Shown here: one piece after another, positions 20,261 to 29,301 of the stretch
Numbering within the stretch: the first letter of the stretch is position 1
Layout: each line of letters opens with the position of its first letter
NCBI GenBank assembly: GCA_000310025.1
Contig: FN648462.1
Span: forward strand, 11,012-40,312
Length of the DNA stretch: 29,301 nt
DNA from: Ectocarpus siliculosus
Lineage: Eukaryota > Sar > Phaeophyceae > Ectocarpales > Ectocarpaceae
Reading direction: 5' to 3'
Translations under genes and position numbers: made by a program
The notes under the pieces: generated by a model
The model's input: only the letters and a program-made list of their open reading frames with translations
Databases searched by the model: none
Told to the model about the DNA's origin: nothing

Positions 20261-23200
20261 CTTCCTTCCCTCAGCACGAACAGGCCAACGTTTTCGACGA
20301 CCTCCTGCTGCTAGGGTGTCACCCTGCGCCGTTGTGTCGCTATCGTAAAGTTCCCGACCCGTCCTCGCTGCTGCCGCGGCCCTGCTACTGCAGCTGATGA
20401 AGCGAGGCGATGATGATGGTTGCCGTTAGTGTTTGCGCACGTTTCAAGAAACGCTGAAGTTGGCAGTTGACTCATTTATCGTGGTCCATAGACATGCATA
20501 CACCAACGCCGACGGAGTCGACACACACCTGCTGCAGCTTCGCCTGTCGTTCGATAGGACACCTTGAGGTTCTGCGCCTGGTTGTAGCAGGTATCGCAGG
20601 CCTACTACTGCTGTAGGCACGCTAACTGAACAACAAGCGAACAAGCTTCGTCGCTCAAGTCGCGCGCGGGGGATACGCAGATGGAGAAATTTGAAATTTT
20701 CAAATTTTTGGGGGAGTTCATCGCTCTTCTGGAGGCGATATTTTTTAACAACAACCAACCAATCAGAGCGTAGCAGCACGAGGAGCAGGCCGGCATGAGC
20801 GTCACACTGTTGTGAACCAGCTAGCGTGAAGCCCCACACCCTTGTCTCTGATTCGGCCACTCACGACGACAGCACGCAGATATCATGGCAATGCACTACA
20901 GAGTACTCGTAACAATGTGGTGGGTGTATCCATTCGCCTTTGGTGAGATGCTTGCTACACAATCTCCTGCACCAGACAGATATGGGAAGGAAGGTCATTC
21001 GTGCCGAATCGGGTGCCTTCTAAACTCTGGCACCCTCTGTTTATCGCCATACTTGTGTACGCTGCTGTACAATCGTCACTCCGGCCCTACAACTTGCCCG
21101 GTGTCTGAGGCGTGTGGTGTGCTTCGCCTTGGGCATATCGCGTGCTCTAAGTGGAGTTCTCGCATGCATGAGACGAGCACAGCCAATCAATGAACCGGGC
21201 GGGGGGTGTTTATCCTGTGAGAGAGTTACCCTGGCGAGCAACCTGTGATCAATCACGGGATAGAGTAGCTCTGAAGCGATTGTTGACGCCACCGAGGGGA
21301 AAGATCAAGGACGCCCAGGCCGAAATCCGGGCTGTCGAGGATGTTACTACTACATGTAGAGAATCGATACTAATGTAGAGAAACTGGTGCTTTTGAGATC
21401 CGCAACTCCGTCACAACAACAGCTTCATCATTCAGAAAAACAACCGCCAAATAGAACCAACAGCTTTGCGAGATAGAGGGAGGGAGGGGCAGGTGCTCGA
21501 GAGGCTCGTGTTGACGTACTTCAAATGAAATTATTAGTGTCAGACGGTCAGCACGATATTTTCGATCGCTTCTTACAACGGTCAGACAACTTGATCTACG
21601 AAGGGTCTGTTACGGTCCTTGCATCGGCCGTCCAGTCGCTCCGCTCTGAAGTTCTTCACGATTTTCTTCCCTCTCACTATGGTCCCATTCTTTTCTGTAG
21701 TTCAAGTAGATTCCTCGATCTTCTTGCTGACATGAACAGCCGCAATTCTAACGAGACACTCCATCTCTCGAATATACGATGCAATCTCCCGTTCCAGCCA
21801 GTTGTTTGCTCTGTGGTACACTGCCAACCTTGATCTGCGGTCTGTACTTTTTGTAGTGAGGAACAAGAAAGAAGAGCGATCCAGATCGCGCCAGCCATCA
21901 GCCTAAAAAAAATCAACATATTTTGCAGCAGATCACATTTTGGTTGACCGTTTCCTGTCGAGACTCTTCCATGCTCGCCACGGCACCACAAGGCCCTTGC
22001 GGGTCAACAAGCTTCCCCTTTGCTTTGTCTACAGCTCTGCGTGCGTCCTGCCAGAAACGATTTGCTTCCCCGATACAAAAAAAATGGCGGGGGAAGCAGA
22101 AAATGAACAACTTGAGGTCCGCCTCACTCATGCGATTGCAGTACGCTCGAATTCGAAATCCTAAACACTCGTGAACGTACAAACCTACAGCACGCCCGGC
22201 AAGAGGCCCAGTCCGAGACAGGCAAACATCCGACCCTTCGAAATAATACAGCTACATATCAGCAATGGGATGGGAGTATGAGACACAGTAATAGAACGAT
22301 CAGGGCAAACAAGGCAAAGAAAAAAAGATACAGGACATAGCACAAAACGATTGTTCGTCGCTCCCTACTTATAGCTATTAGCCACTACGGGCCGATGCGG
22401 GCCATGTCGATACGCACTTGGCAAGAGACGACCCTGATACACGTTGAGCGCGAAGCGCAAGTCTTCCAACAACGGCAGCCATGCAGAGATGATCCACTGA
22501 CAGCTTCCGGCCATGCCTAGTCTACACCACGTACTGTAGTACCAAGCATCCGGCGTCATATGCATACAACCCGGTAGTCTTAAGAACACTACAAAGTATT
22601 CCCCACCCCAACTTTGAGAAAGATACATGAGTGCACGATATTCGCAAGTGACACATTTCTTCTTGCTTTCAGCAAACGTACTTGTAGCAAATGGGCCCTC
22701 GAACATCTCGCGGAGGAGAGTAAATCGCTTTAAAAAACTAATGATCGATGGCGCGAAGCATGGCCACCGTTGTGATACGTGTGGTCACCAAAGGTCGTCA
22801 CCCAGCATACCGACGTCCAATCCAACCATCCTACCACGACCACTTTTCCTTTTACCCCGAGGCTTCCATGTACACGACACACATATAAAGTTGCCCACAC
22901 ACAAGAAATAATTCACCTGGACAAAGCTACCATCACGTTTGCGAACAAAAGTTAAGCAAGTCTCAAGCAGCAAAAACGGAGTGGGGCCTACGACCCCACA
23001 CGGAGAGAATCGGCGAAAGAAAATTCACCGCATGCGACGAGCTAACCGTTGCGAAGTACGCCGCCAATGACGCAATATGCTACCGGTTACGTAGAGTGGT
23101 GCCGCCCCCCGACAACAGACCAACGTTGCCGTCGTACGCAGAGTACCACGCGTCGCCGACTCTTGTCCCAAGGGATACAGGGGGCGTTTCGTCGTGGCAC

Positions 23201-23585
23201 CCCGCTAGACCACAGCCATACATACGAAATATACCTACCTCCACGCGCTGAAAAGACTTCCGCACATCCCTTTCGACTACTGCTGTGGTTACATCTCGAA
23301 CCGGTAGTCTTTTCGTGAGATTATGTTTACTTTCAAAAAACAATACCTGCCATTGTAGTATAGTGCACGCGACAAGCCATTTTCTGAGGATGGGTGCGCT
23401 GGGTAGGAGGCGCGTGAGCAAAAGCAAGACAACTGCTTTGAGGTCGCCAAGACAACGACGATGACAACGCCGACGACGAAGCGACAAAACTACCCGTACC
23501 ACCTACTCTTGAAGTCAAGAGTACGACCACGTACTTTGAAGTTCAGAGAGCGACGATGACATCAACGCAGCAATAGCTGCTTCGC
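20261..23585. other. Intergenic: NEK 5' flank and EHD 3' flank
   Basis: 3.3 kb between the kinase start and the stop of the EHD-like gene, both transcribed leftward. No clear TATA element was seen upstream of the kinase ATG. Most of it shows no coding signal; weak exon-like pieces on - near 21600-22150 are listed separately. Confidence 0.5.
21610..22140 (-). other. Possible exons or decayed gene, weak
   Basis: On - two protein-like stretches appear. One, at about 21950-22075, follows a TTTCTGGCAG acceptor-like site and reads DARRAVDKAKGKLV, then GAVASMEESRQETVNQN. The other, at about 21720-21835, reads YHRANNWLEREIASYIREME, then AAVHVSKKIEEST before a TGA; the same frame stays hydrophilic for about 40 further codons (to about 21590). 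I recognise no family. They could be a small unannotated gene, a decayed transposon or chance. Confidence 0.2.
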
Positions 23586-23837
23586 TCACGCTGGCGGTGT
23601 TTCTAGAGGGGGGAAGCGCTCGGGCTTGAGAGGCACGGCCCACTCCGGCAAGGGCGGCAGGGCCTCCATCTTCCACAGCGCCAAGCAAACTCCGACGACA
23701 ACGACGAGGACCATCACACACGCCCCCAGCAGCACCGGCACGTCGCCTTCTTCCTTCTCGTCGTCGCCGCCTTCCTCATCTTCTTGCGTCGTCAGGCTGT
23801 CCCCATCGACGTCGTCGATCTCGGCACCTCTAAACGA
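23586..23837 (-). CDS. EHD: Last exon: acidic linker, TM helix, Pro-rich tail
   Basis: Acceptor either GTTTAG (exon from 23828-23829) or AAAGCAG (from 23837). Encodes GAEIDDVDGDSLTTQEDEEG and more acidic residues, then a hydrophobic helix of about 23 residues coded at 23673-23741 (VPVLLGACVMVLVVVVGVC and on), then KMEALPPLPEWAVPLKPERF to the stop at 23586-23588. The codons have strong G/C third positions, as in the other exons. No other coding exon lies between it and the DIKQ exon, so assignment to the EHD gene is the simplest reading but is not proven. Confidence 0.6.
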   Translation of the reverse strand, partial: SFRGAEIDDVDGDSLTTQEDEEGGDDEKEEGDVPVLLGACVMVLVVVVGVCLALWKMEALPPLPEWAVPLKPERFPPLETPPA

Positions 23838-26800
23838 CTGCTTTGTTCGGGAAGAATGTGTACAACGTGCACGAAAACAACAACAACAGAAATCGTTTTT
23901 TTTTTCGAGAAATACAACATGCACGAAAACAACACCGGAAGCCTTCAGGCAGAAGTCAACGAAACAATTCGCAAGGTCTTATGAGCAGAACCAACCATTT
24001 CTTCTGGCCGACGGCAGTTCGGGTGGTTTAGAAGGCAGAGAGGGCTGAAGCACACCGAGTGAACAAATGCGTCTAGTTTACGGCGGAAGAATCGGATGGG
24101 GCGAGAAGCTTAGTCCGCCAGACAATAGCCGAGTCGCAGCAGAACCGACGATGCCGGTGGGCCCTAACAACAGCAAGCCAGTGGGCACCGCTTCCTGCAG
24201 CGTTGCAGACTGTTAATAACGCAAAACGTGAAGAAGACCAACATCAGAGCGCAAGAAAGCGACGCCAACATATCTCATGCCACTCGAAAAGCACCGTCAC
24301 GAACAACCGACAAGCAAAGAACGGCTCATCTCCAGGTCCGTTTCAGTAAAAATCTCTGCCTTGCCTGTTGCAGAACAAGGTACGACAAGCAATCGGAAGC
24401 TCATTCACAAAGCACACAGCAGTGTTTGATGATACCCGTCACGGGAATACACCAAACAAGAAAGACATCGAGCTTCGGGGTGAAGATAGGTCTTTCTCTT
24501 CCTGCGTGTCCTCCAAGTCGCTCAATCGAGCGAACACGGTAGGGGGAGGAGGGGGGGAATCCCTCCCGTAGTGTGCCGTACTACCGACGGCAGTTCTTAC
24601 ATAAGGAAGGTGGAGTCTCTACACTACCACAAAAAGCGATAATTAGCAACTGGTGCTGGCGGATGAGAAGTCGGTTCTTTTCCCACCTCTGAATCCGCTT
24701 GCATGCTTGCGCCTCTTCTCCGACCGAACAACCCCGAGCTCCGGTGTGCACGATGTCGCACACCCACCCCTCCCATCGTAGCTCTCCTCCTGGCAAGGGT
24801 GTTTGTTCCCAACAGAGAGCGGGAATCACAATTTTCACTTGATTAAAGTATCGAAATTTCGGACAAGATTTCTTCATTGCTTTTTTCGGGATTGTGCTGG
24901 CTGCAACCCCAATTTGCAATTGGGGAAAGTGGCTGTGTGAACAATATTGTTCTCTTTGTGAACAGCCTTGTTTTTCAGCATCTTCTTTGTGTTCCCTATT
25001 TTGTAGGCGTGTCAACAATGTTGTTAATTCATTTTCTCCCCCGAGTTCTCTATGCGAACATTGGTCTTCTTTTACATTCTTTGTCGCTGTCGCTGTCGCT
25101 GTCGTCGTTGTTGCCAATGAAACCATGTTCACGGTTCTTGTTCTTCTTTACAACCAGCGACACCGTGCTTATGATCCCGTCCTCCCGCCTCTAAGAAAGC
25201 CTTCAAGACACGTACGAAACACCTCGAAAAGCTGTTACGCAAGCCAGCCATAGTAAAATGATCCCGTCCTCCCGCCTCTAAGAAAGCCTTCAAGACACAT
25301 ACGAAACACCTCGAAAAGCTATTACGCAAGCCACCCATAGTAAAATGATCCTGTGCTCCCCGTCAGCCCCACTAGGCGGTGGTCCGCCGCCCGACCCATC
25401 CCATCCCATCACAGACTGCATGCAACCGTTGTTCTCCGACCCATCCATCCTACCTACAATTGTTGCTCCCTACGGTCGTTGTGCGTGTTGGCACTCATGG
25501 TAGCCGTTGCTCTCTACGGTTGTACAAGTAGTGCCTGTTTGACAGCAGTCACGGCACCTATCATACCTTCTGCTGCCGGCGTTCGAAGATGCGAAGTCGT
25601 TCACCACCCTGGCGGCGGCATCGAGCTTGTAGATACGCCGCACCCCTCCCGCCCGGGTGACGCACTGCTTGATGTCCTGCGGCAACACCGACCCACACCG
25701 TCAGGTTAAAACAGATGTAGATACCCAACCAGAGGGGGAGAGAGAAATGTTACTGGATGGTGCAAGAGCAACAAAGTGCTGACGATCGCGACAACGAAAA
25801 AGTCGCGTCTTTGCCGGGATGAGAGGGGGGAAAGATGCAACGACGCAGAGAGAGAGAGGAATGTTATCGGCGGTGCAAGCAACCAGTGCGGGTAATCGTG
25901 ACAACATTAAGTCGTGTCTTCGACAGAAGAGCAAGCAGTAGCTAGAACGTCCCAAGTTACGTTCCATAGAACAAAAACAGTTGCAAAGAGCAACCACCAA
26001 CACGCTCGGGCTATCGGTAGAATGCAAGAGCGTGCGCTGGCTCTATCTCTCTCACTCTTTCCACGATGTCGTCGAGGGTGGTCAACAGCCGACGGTTTCG
26101 CCTGGGAAGGCCGCGGAAGTCTATCCGTTCGAGATCATGCCGGTACTCCTGTCGAAAAAAAAAATCCAACACCAGAAGGGGAAACGTAAGTGTGTCAAAC
26201 GAACGCAAGAGGTTCTGCTGCTCATGCGTTCTTCATGCAGCATGGGTAGTCTATCTACCCTACCTAGTTTCGTGAACGCTGCCGAAGGAGAGAGAAACGG
26301 ACAGGCACAAAGTCAAGTCGGCGTCTTGTTTTGCAACAACAACAACAGCAGTGAAAACGTGAAAACAGTGTTATGTTATCTGCGGAATGAACGTACTGAA
26401 GGAGAGCAACACAGACATGCACTAAACAAGTCGGCGATTTTATTGGGCGACAATAACAGAAACAGAAACAACAACAGAGGATGAGGAAGCATATCTCGAC
26501 GTCAGGCATGTTGGCGCTTATCGCACAACAACAATAAAAGGAACATATGCATAACATCAACAACATCAACAATAACGACAGAAAGAAGGCTGTAGCATAC
26601 CTCGAGGTCGGGCATGTCCGCCTCGTTAACGCCTCCTTGTGTCTTGACCTCCTCGAACACCTCCTCCAGCGACGCCAGGATGCGGTCCTGCACAGTATAG
26701 ATACACAACAGGAGACCCAAGAGCCCTATGGAGGCAATCGAAGGCATGAGGCTACATCAAAGCCAGCCGTCTCATGAAACCAGACCAAATGCGTGGGGGT

Positions 26801-27853
26801 AATCGACGAAATCGACAAACCAAAGCCAGAAACCACACGGAAGTTTTCGATCTGAGCTAATATACGCCGAAAACCCGAAAACACTTGGTATTCCCCAAAA
26901 AAAACGCCGCCGAACATACTGGTACCGCCTCAACCCCCAACCTGAGCCGCCTCCGCCCCCCACAGCCTCGGCATCCGGGCCCGGATGGCGTAGATGATCT
27001 GCAGGTGTATTTTGACCAGCTTGGCTCGTTGCATGAGATCGTTGATCTGAGGGGGGAACAGCAAGAGAAGGAGGTGTAGCACATTAGGGAGAGAGATCAA
27101 CGCCGCAGATAGACAGACAGGCAGACACGCAGACAGGCAGACAGGCAGACAGCAAGGGGCAAAAAAAGGGACAGACCGACAACTACAGGATGTCTTTTTC
27201 TGCACCATTTCCGCTCTTCTTCTGAATTTCTGAACAAGAGAGGAAAACACAACTTGTGCCTTCTTTTTCTTTCTTTGAAGAATACCTTTCTGACCCCGAC
27301 GTTCTTGGGCAGATCCAGCATCTCCGTGCGTAGGGCCGCCTCGTCCACCTTGAACGAAGCGTCTCCTTCCTCATGGCTGGGAAGAAGTCAACATTAACAC
27401 CGGACGATGGATCGCATCGGGTCAGGTCACGTCGACGCTGCAAGCTGTCGGAGAACCGCAAATCGGACATGTAGAGCAGGAAATTCTCGCCGAACATCAC
27501 TCATTCGCAGCGTCAGCAAGGTCGGAGATAGCGTCAAGGGAGACCTCTAGTGATCATTGAAGGATGGAACGGGCTAACCACAAACTGCACCGTGGACTAC
27601 TTGCCGGTGTTTCCGGCCTGGCGGACGGCACAGAGATGGTGAGATACGGTGTTTTCGGTTTTGGGGTGCCATGAAAAGACCGTTCTCGAGACTGATCTTG
27701 AAGGCCGGCTACGGAGGTGAAGTACGCCACCCGAAGAGCTCAAGCCGCACACGCGCCACGGAGCGACAAGGACTATCGCGCCTCCCGTTGGGAGGATTCT
27801 GTCAGAATCGCTGCAACACTGCTGACACCAACAACGACAGTAGCAACGACAGC

Positions 27854-27902
<49 letters not shown>

Positions 27903-28780
27903 CCAACAAGTCGATGAGCACCTGGTGTCAGGACCCCGCCGCGGGTCGTCCCAAAACGACCCCACGTACACCTTGGGAGCGGCGGCCTTGCCGCCGAGGC
28001 ATCGCCCTATGGACCACATGAGAGCCCCGTAGACCTTGAGAAGCCGGTCGTCATCCACCTCTTGGGCCTTGTTTAACACCACCCGCACCTGAAAGAGAAG
28101 TTGGGGGTGTTGCTGTTGTTTCCATTCGTATTGGTGATATGGTTGTTGCTTTAGTGGTGTTGGTGGTAGTGGCGGTGGAAGTGTTGTTGTTGTTGTTGTT
28201 GTTGTTGTCGGTATTGCTGTAGTTTCTATTCATATGGGTGATATTGCTGTTTTTTGGTGCTGTTGTTGTTTAGGGTGGTGGTGGTGTTAGTGGTAGTGTT
28301 GTTGTTGATGATGATGTTTCCTTTGATATGATCAACAAATCGTACCCGTACCGCGGTGGGCCATTGGATAATGAAAGCTCGTGTTAGCACCAATCGGTGC
28401 CCACTTCTTCATATAGCTCCGGCCGCAAGACCACCGCCGCACACACCTCTCAACCCGAAGCGATCCTAGTCCACAAAACAACCCGCCAACGTGCTATTAA
28501 CAACCCGCCAACGTGCTATTAACAACCCGGCACGCCTCTTTTGTTGGGTGAAATATTTACGGACTGTGCTCAGCTTCATGCTACCAGCCAACAGTAGTAT
28601 CAACATCTAAAAGCATCAACAAACCAAGGTTATCGCTAGCGACAGGCAGCGGACACTCACCCTGTCCCCGTGTTGAGCAATGGCGCTCATCACCTCCCGG
28701 AATTCCTCCCCCATGTCCAGTTTGTGGGAGTCGAAGACCAGGAATATGAGGTCGGACCGATCCGCGAACCACTTCACCAC
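23586..28780 (-). CDS. EHD: EHD-family dynamin-like ATPase with TM tail (5' end off window)
   Basis: Seven exons (28661-28780, 27922-28088, 27286-27376, 26942-27046, 26601-26687, 26056-26148, about 25567-25676) plus a last exon (about 23586-23828) join in phase into about 338 residues. The first part matches the end of the EHD G domain (IFLVFDSHKLDMGEEF, VRVVLNKAQEVD, VYGALMWSIG, VYVGSFW). The next exons match the helical domain (LPKNVGVRK, INDLMQRAKLVKIH, DMPDLE, LLTTLDDIVER). EHD ATPases tubulate and remodel endosomal membranes. The P-loop and switch exons must lie beyond the right edge. There is no C-terminal EH domain; instead an acidic linker and one transmembrane helix follow. The assignment to EHD is strong; the link of the last exon is the least certain join. 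Confidence 0.85.
23838..25566. other. Last intron of the EHD-like gene (about 1.7 kb)
   Basis: The largest intron in the gene. It contains an 87-bp tandem duplication (25173-25346) with an open frame on the coding strand. Otherwise no coding signal. Confidence 0.5.
25173..25346. repeat. 87-bp perfect-phase tandem duplication
   Basis: Two 87-base units (25173-25259 and 25260-25346) with only a few differences, and the start of a third unit at 25347. Open on - over both copies. Confidence 0.95.
25567..25676 (-). CDS. EHD: EHD exon: DIKQCV, end of helical domain
   Basis: Acceptor TTGCCGCAG. DIKQCVTRAGG continues the previous helix as DIARLM does in EHD1. Two donors are possible: AGAAG|GTATGA (exon end 25567, phase 2) and GCCAGG|GTGGTG (exon end 25608, phase 0). 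Each can join the last exon in frame, through TTTAG|A or CAG|TCG. Without splicing the frame would stop at 25470. Confidence 0.65.
25740..26030. repeat. Degenerate tandem repeat, step about 114 bp
   Basis: ATGTTA...GGTGCAAG...GACAAC...GTCGTGTCTT-type blocks start near 25747 and 25861, with a more decayed third copy near 25975. In the intron downstream of the TTLDD exon. Confidence 0.7.
26056..26148 (-). CDS. EHD: EHD exon: TTLDDIVER helix
   Basis: Acceptor TTCGACAG, donor AAAGA|GTGAGA. Joined to the previous exon it aligns with the EHD sequence from DFPSL to TVDDML with identical spacing over 37 residues, which fixes both splice sites. Confidence 0.82.
26480..26635 (-). repeat. Duplicated 3' end of EHD exon with dead donor
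   Basis: The coding-strand sequence around ACATGCCCGACCTCGAG and its donor GTATGC (26595-26630) recurs 106 bp downstream as ACATGCCTGACGTCGAG followed by ATATGC (26489-26523). The GT of the donor reads AT in the copy. Confidence 0.85.
26601..26687 (-). CDS. EHD: EHD exon: helical domain ending DMPDLE
   Basis: Acceptor ACTGTGCAG, donor CTCGAG|GTATGC. Encodes DRILASLEEVFEEVKTQGG, then NEADMPDLE, equivalent to the family's GDFPSL segment. A degenerate copy of its 3' end and donor lies 106 bp downstream. Confidence 0.85.
26942..27046 (-). CDS. EHD: EHD exon: INDLMQRAKLVKIH helix
   Basis: Acceptor CCCCCTCAG, donor GCTCAG|GTTGGG, phase 0 both ends. INDLMQRAKLVKIHLQIIYA corresponds to the conserved LNDLIKRARLAKVHAYII helix. 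Confidence 0.9.
27110..27153. repeat. CAGACAGG microsatellite
   Basis: Imperfect tetramer/octamer repeat (GACAGACAGGCAGACA type) in an EHD intron, beside the INDLM exon acceptor region. Confidence 0.9.
27286..27376 (-). CDS. EHD: EHD exon: start of second helical segment
   Basis: Acceptor TTCTTCCCAG, donor AGAAAG|GTATTC. Encodes HEEGDASFKVDEAAL, then MLDLPKNVGVRK, matching the EHD stretch that ends SLPRNAALRK. Confidence 0.85.
27852..27906. repeat. (AAC)n microsatellite
   Basis: About 17 near-perfect AAC units within 20 bases of the VGSFW-exon donor; (GTT)n in the transcript. Confidence 0.95.
27922..28088 (-). CDS. EHD: EHD exon: NKA(Q) motif, YGALMWS, VGSFW
   Basis: Acceptor CTCTTTCAG. 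Contains VRVVLNKAQEVDDDRLLKVY, GALMWSIG and KVYVGSFWDDP. The donor ACCAG|GTGCTC is weak beyond GT but gives the correct phase. Family members read NKAD where this reads NKAQ. Confidence 0.85.
28119..28320. repeat. Degenerate tandem duplication, step about 104 bp, with (GTT)n
   Basis: TTTCCATTCGTATTGGTGATAT and TTTCTATTCATATGGGTGATAT-like blocks at 28119 and 28223, each followed by TTG/GTG-rich sequence; a (GTT)n run lies at 28182-28208. Confidence 0.75.
28478..28530. repeat. 22-bp tandem repeat
   Basis: Two perfect 22-base units (28478-28499, 28500-28521) and the start of a third, in an EHD intron. Confidence 0.95.
28661..28780 (-). CDS. EHD: EHD exon: G-domain strand with FDSHKLD
   Basis: 40 codons, VVKWFADRSDLIFLVFDSHK onward, ending QHGDR|GTGAGT. 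Acceptor GGAACAG has a poor pyrimidine tract but the phase and homology are unambiguous: ADR-DLI-L-FD-HKLD--EEF is the EHD signature after switch II. Confidence 0.88.
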
Positions 28781-29301
28781 CTGTTCCGTACCGCGCGTGA
28801 GAGTCGAACCGGGACGGTAATATAAATTTAGAGAGGAACTCGCCGTTTCACTCGCAACGCAGGACACGTCTAGTGTTGGGGGGGGGGAGGGGGGGGGGGG
28901 GGGGGGGCGCGGCAATCCCTCTTGAGTCTCACCTCACTTTCGATACATACAAGCGCGGTTCATTTCCGTGTTGTGCTTCACGCTCTGCTTTCTGGCTATT
29001 TTTCTACATAACTTAATGTTGGTTTGGGATCAAATCTTCGACCCACTCTCTTCCTCTCGACATCACCGACTCTGGCTCTGTTTGTCTGTCGGTCTGTCTC
29101 TGCCTCTGTCTCACAGTGTGAATTGTCTCTGTCGCCATCTGTCTCGTCACTGTATCTCTCCGTGTCTTCGGGTCGACGCATGCCTATATCTTCCTGACTG
29201 TCTGTCTGAAACCATCACTCTCTGTCTCCCTCTCTCTCTCTGTCTATTGTTTGCGTCTTCACACACTCTCTCCAAAAAGATGACACTGAGCCGACTATGG
29301 G
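28781..29301 (-). other. EHD intron running off the window
   Basis: No exon seen; the family's preceding DxxG/switch segment is absent, so this intron continues beyond the window. Contains a poly-G tract (28878-28907, one A) and a long pyrimidine-rich TCTG/CTCT stretch (about 29085-29250). Confidence 0.7.

Noticed and set aside
23080-23502. 140-codon - strand frame downstream of the EHD stop
   Set aside because: No clear motif and composition typical of 3' flank; no splice support.
28478-28530. Short direct repeats considered as a CRISPR-like array
   Set aside because: Units are contiguous without spacers and lie in a eukaryotic intron.

Overview
This is eukaryotic nuclear DNA. It shows GC-rich exons, many canonical GT-AG introns of about 240 to 1,740 bp, exons full of homopolymer amino-acid tracts (Ala, Ser, Gln, Gly, Pro, Asp), and abundant microsatellites and tandem duplications. 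Together with a NIMA-class kinase and an EHD-type dynamin-family ATPase, this fits a stramenopile, most likely a brown alga (inference, about 0.6). No bacterial operons, rRNA, tRNA or CRISPR arrays were seen. All exon models below were built by hand from reading frame, splice signals, phase continuity and family conservation.

Left third (about 618-8321, + strand): a four-exon gene for a very large low-complexity coiled-coil protein of unknown function, roughly 1,740 residues if the first ATG in the first visible exon is the start. Exon phases join cleanly. The last exon carries a one-base frame break at a GGG run (7069-7071). Upstream exons may lie left of the window.

Middle (10960-20260, - strand): a complete nine-exon gene for a 943-residue NEK2/NIMA-like kinase. 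The N-terminal kinase domain has all catalytic motifs. A coiled coil and a long disordered tail follow, with a KEN box near the C-terminus. Two splice sites of the kinase domain lie inside tandem duplications: a 42-bp duplication of the exon 3 donor and a 120/112-bp triplication of the exon 5 acceptor. Both nearest alternatives are open and in frame. The kinase and the left gene converge across about 2.6 kb of apparently non-coding DNA (8322-10959).

Right third (23586-28780, - strand, continuing off the right edge): the 3' half of an EHD-family ATPase gene. Seven exons align almost residue for residue with the end of the G domain and the helical domain. No EH domain follows; the last exon encodes an acidic linker, one strong transmembrane helix and a short Pro-rich tail, which is unusual for the family. 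The NKxD-type motif reads NKAQ.

A dispersed element ending in long G tracts occurs at least seven times in two sequence types. It is found in introns of both complete genes, and all six intronic copies lie antisense to their host gene. Tandem duplications of about 87-128 bp are frequent in introns, and several overlap exon boundaries.
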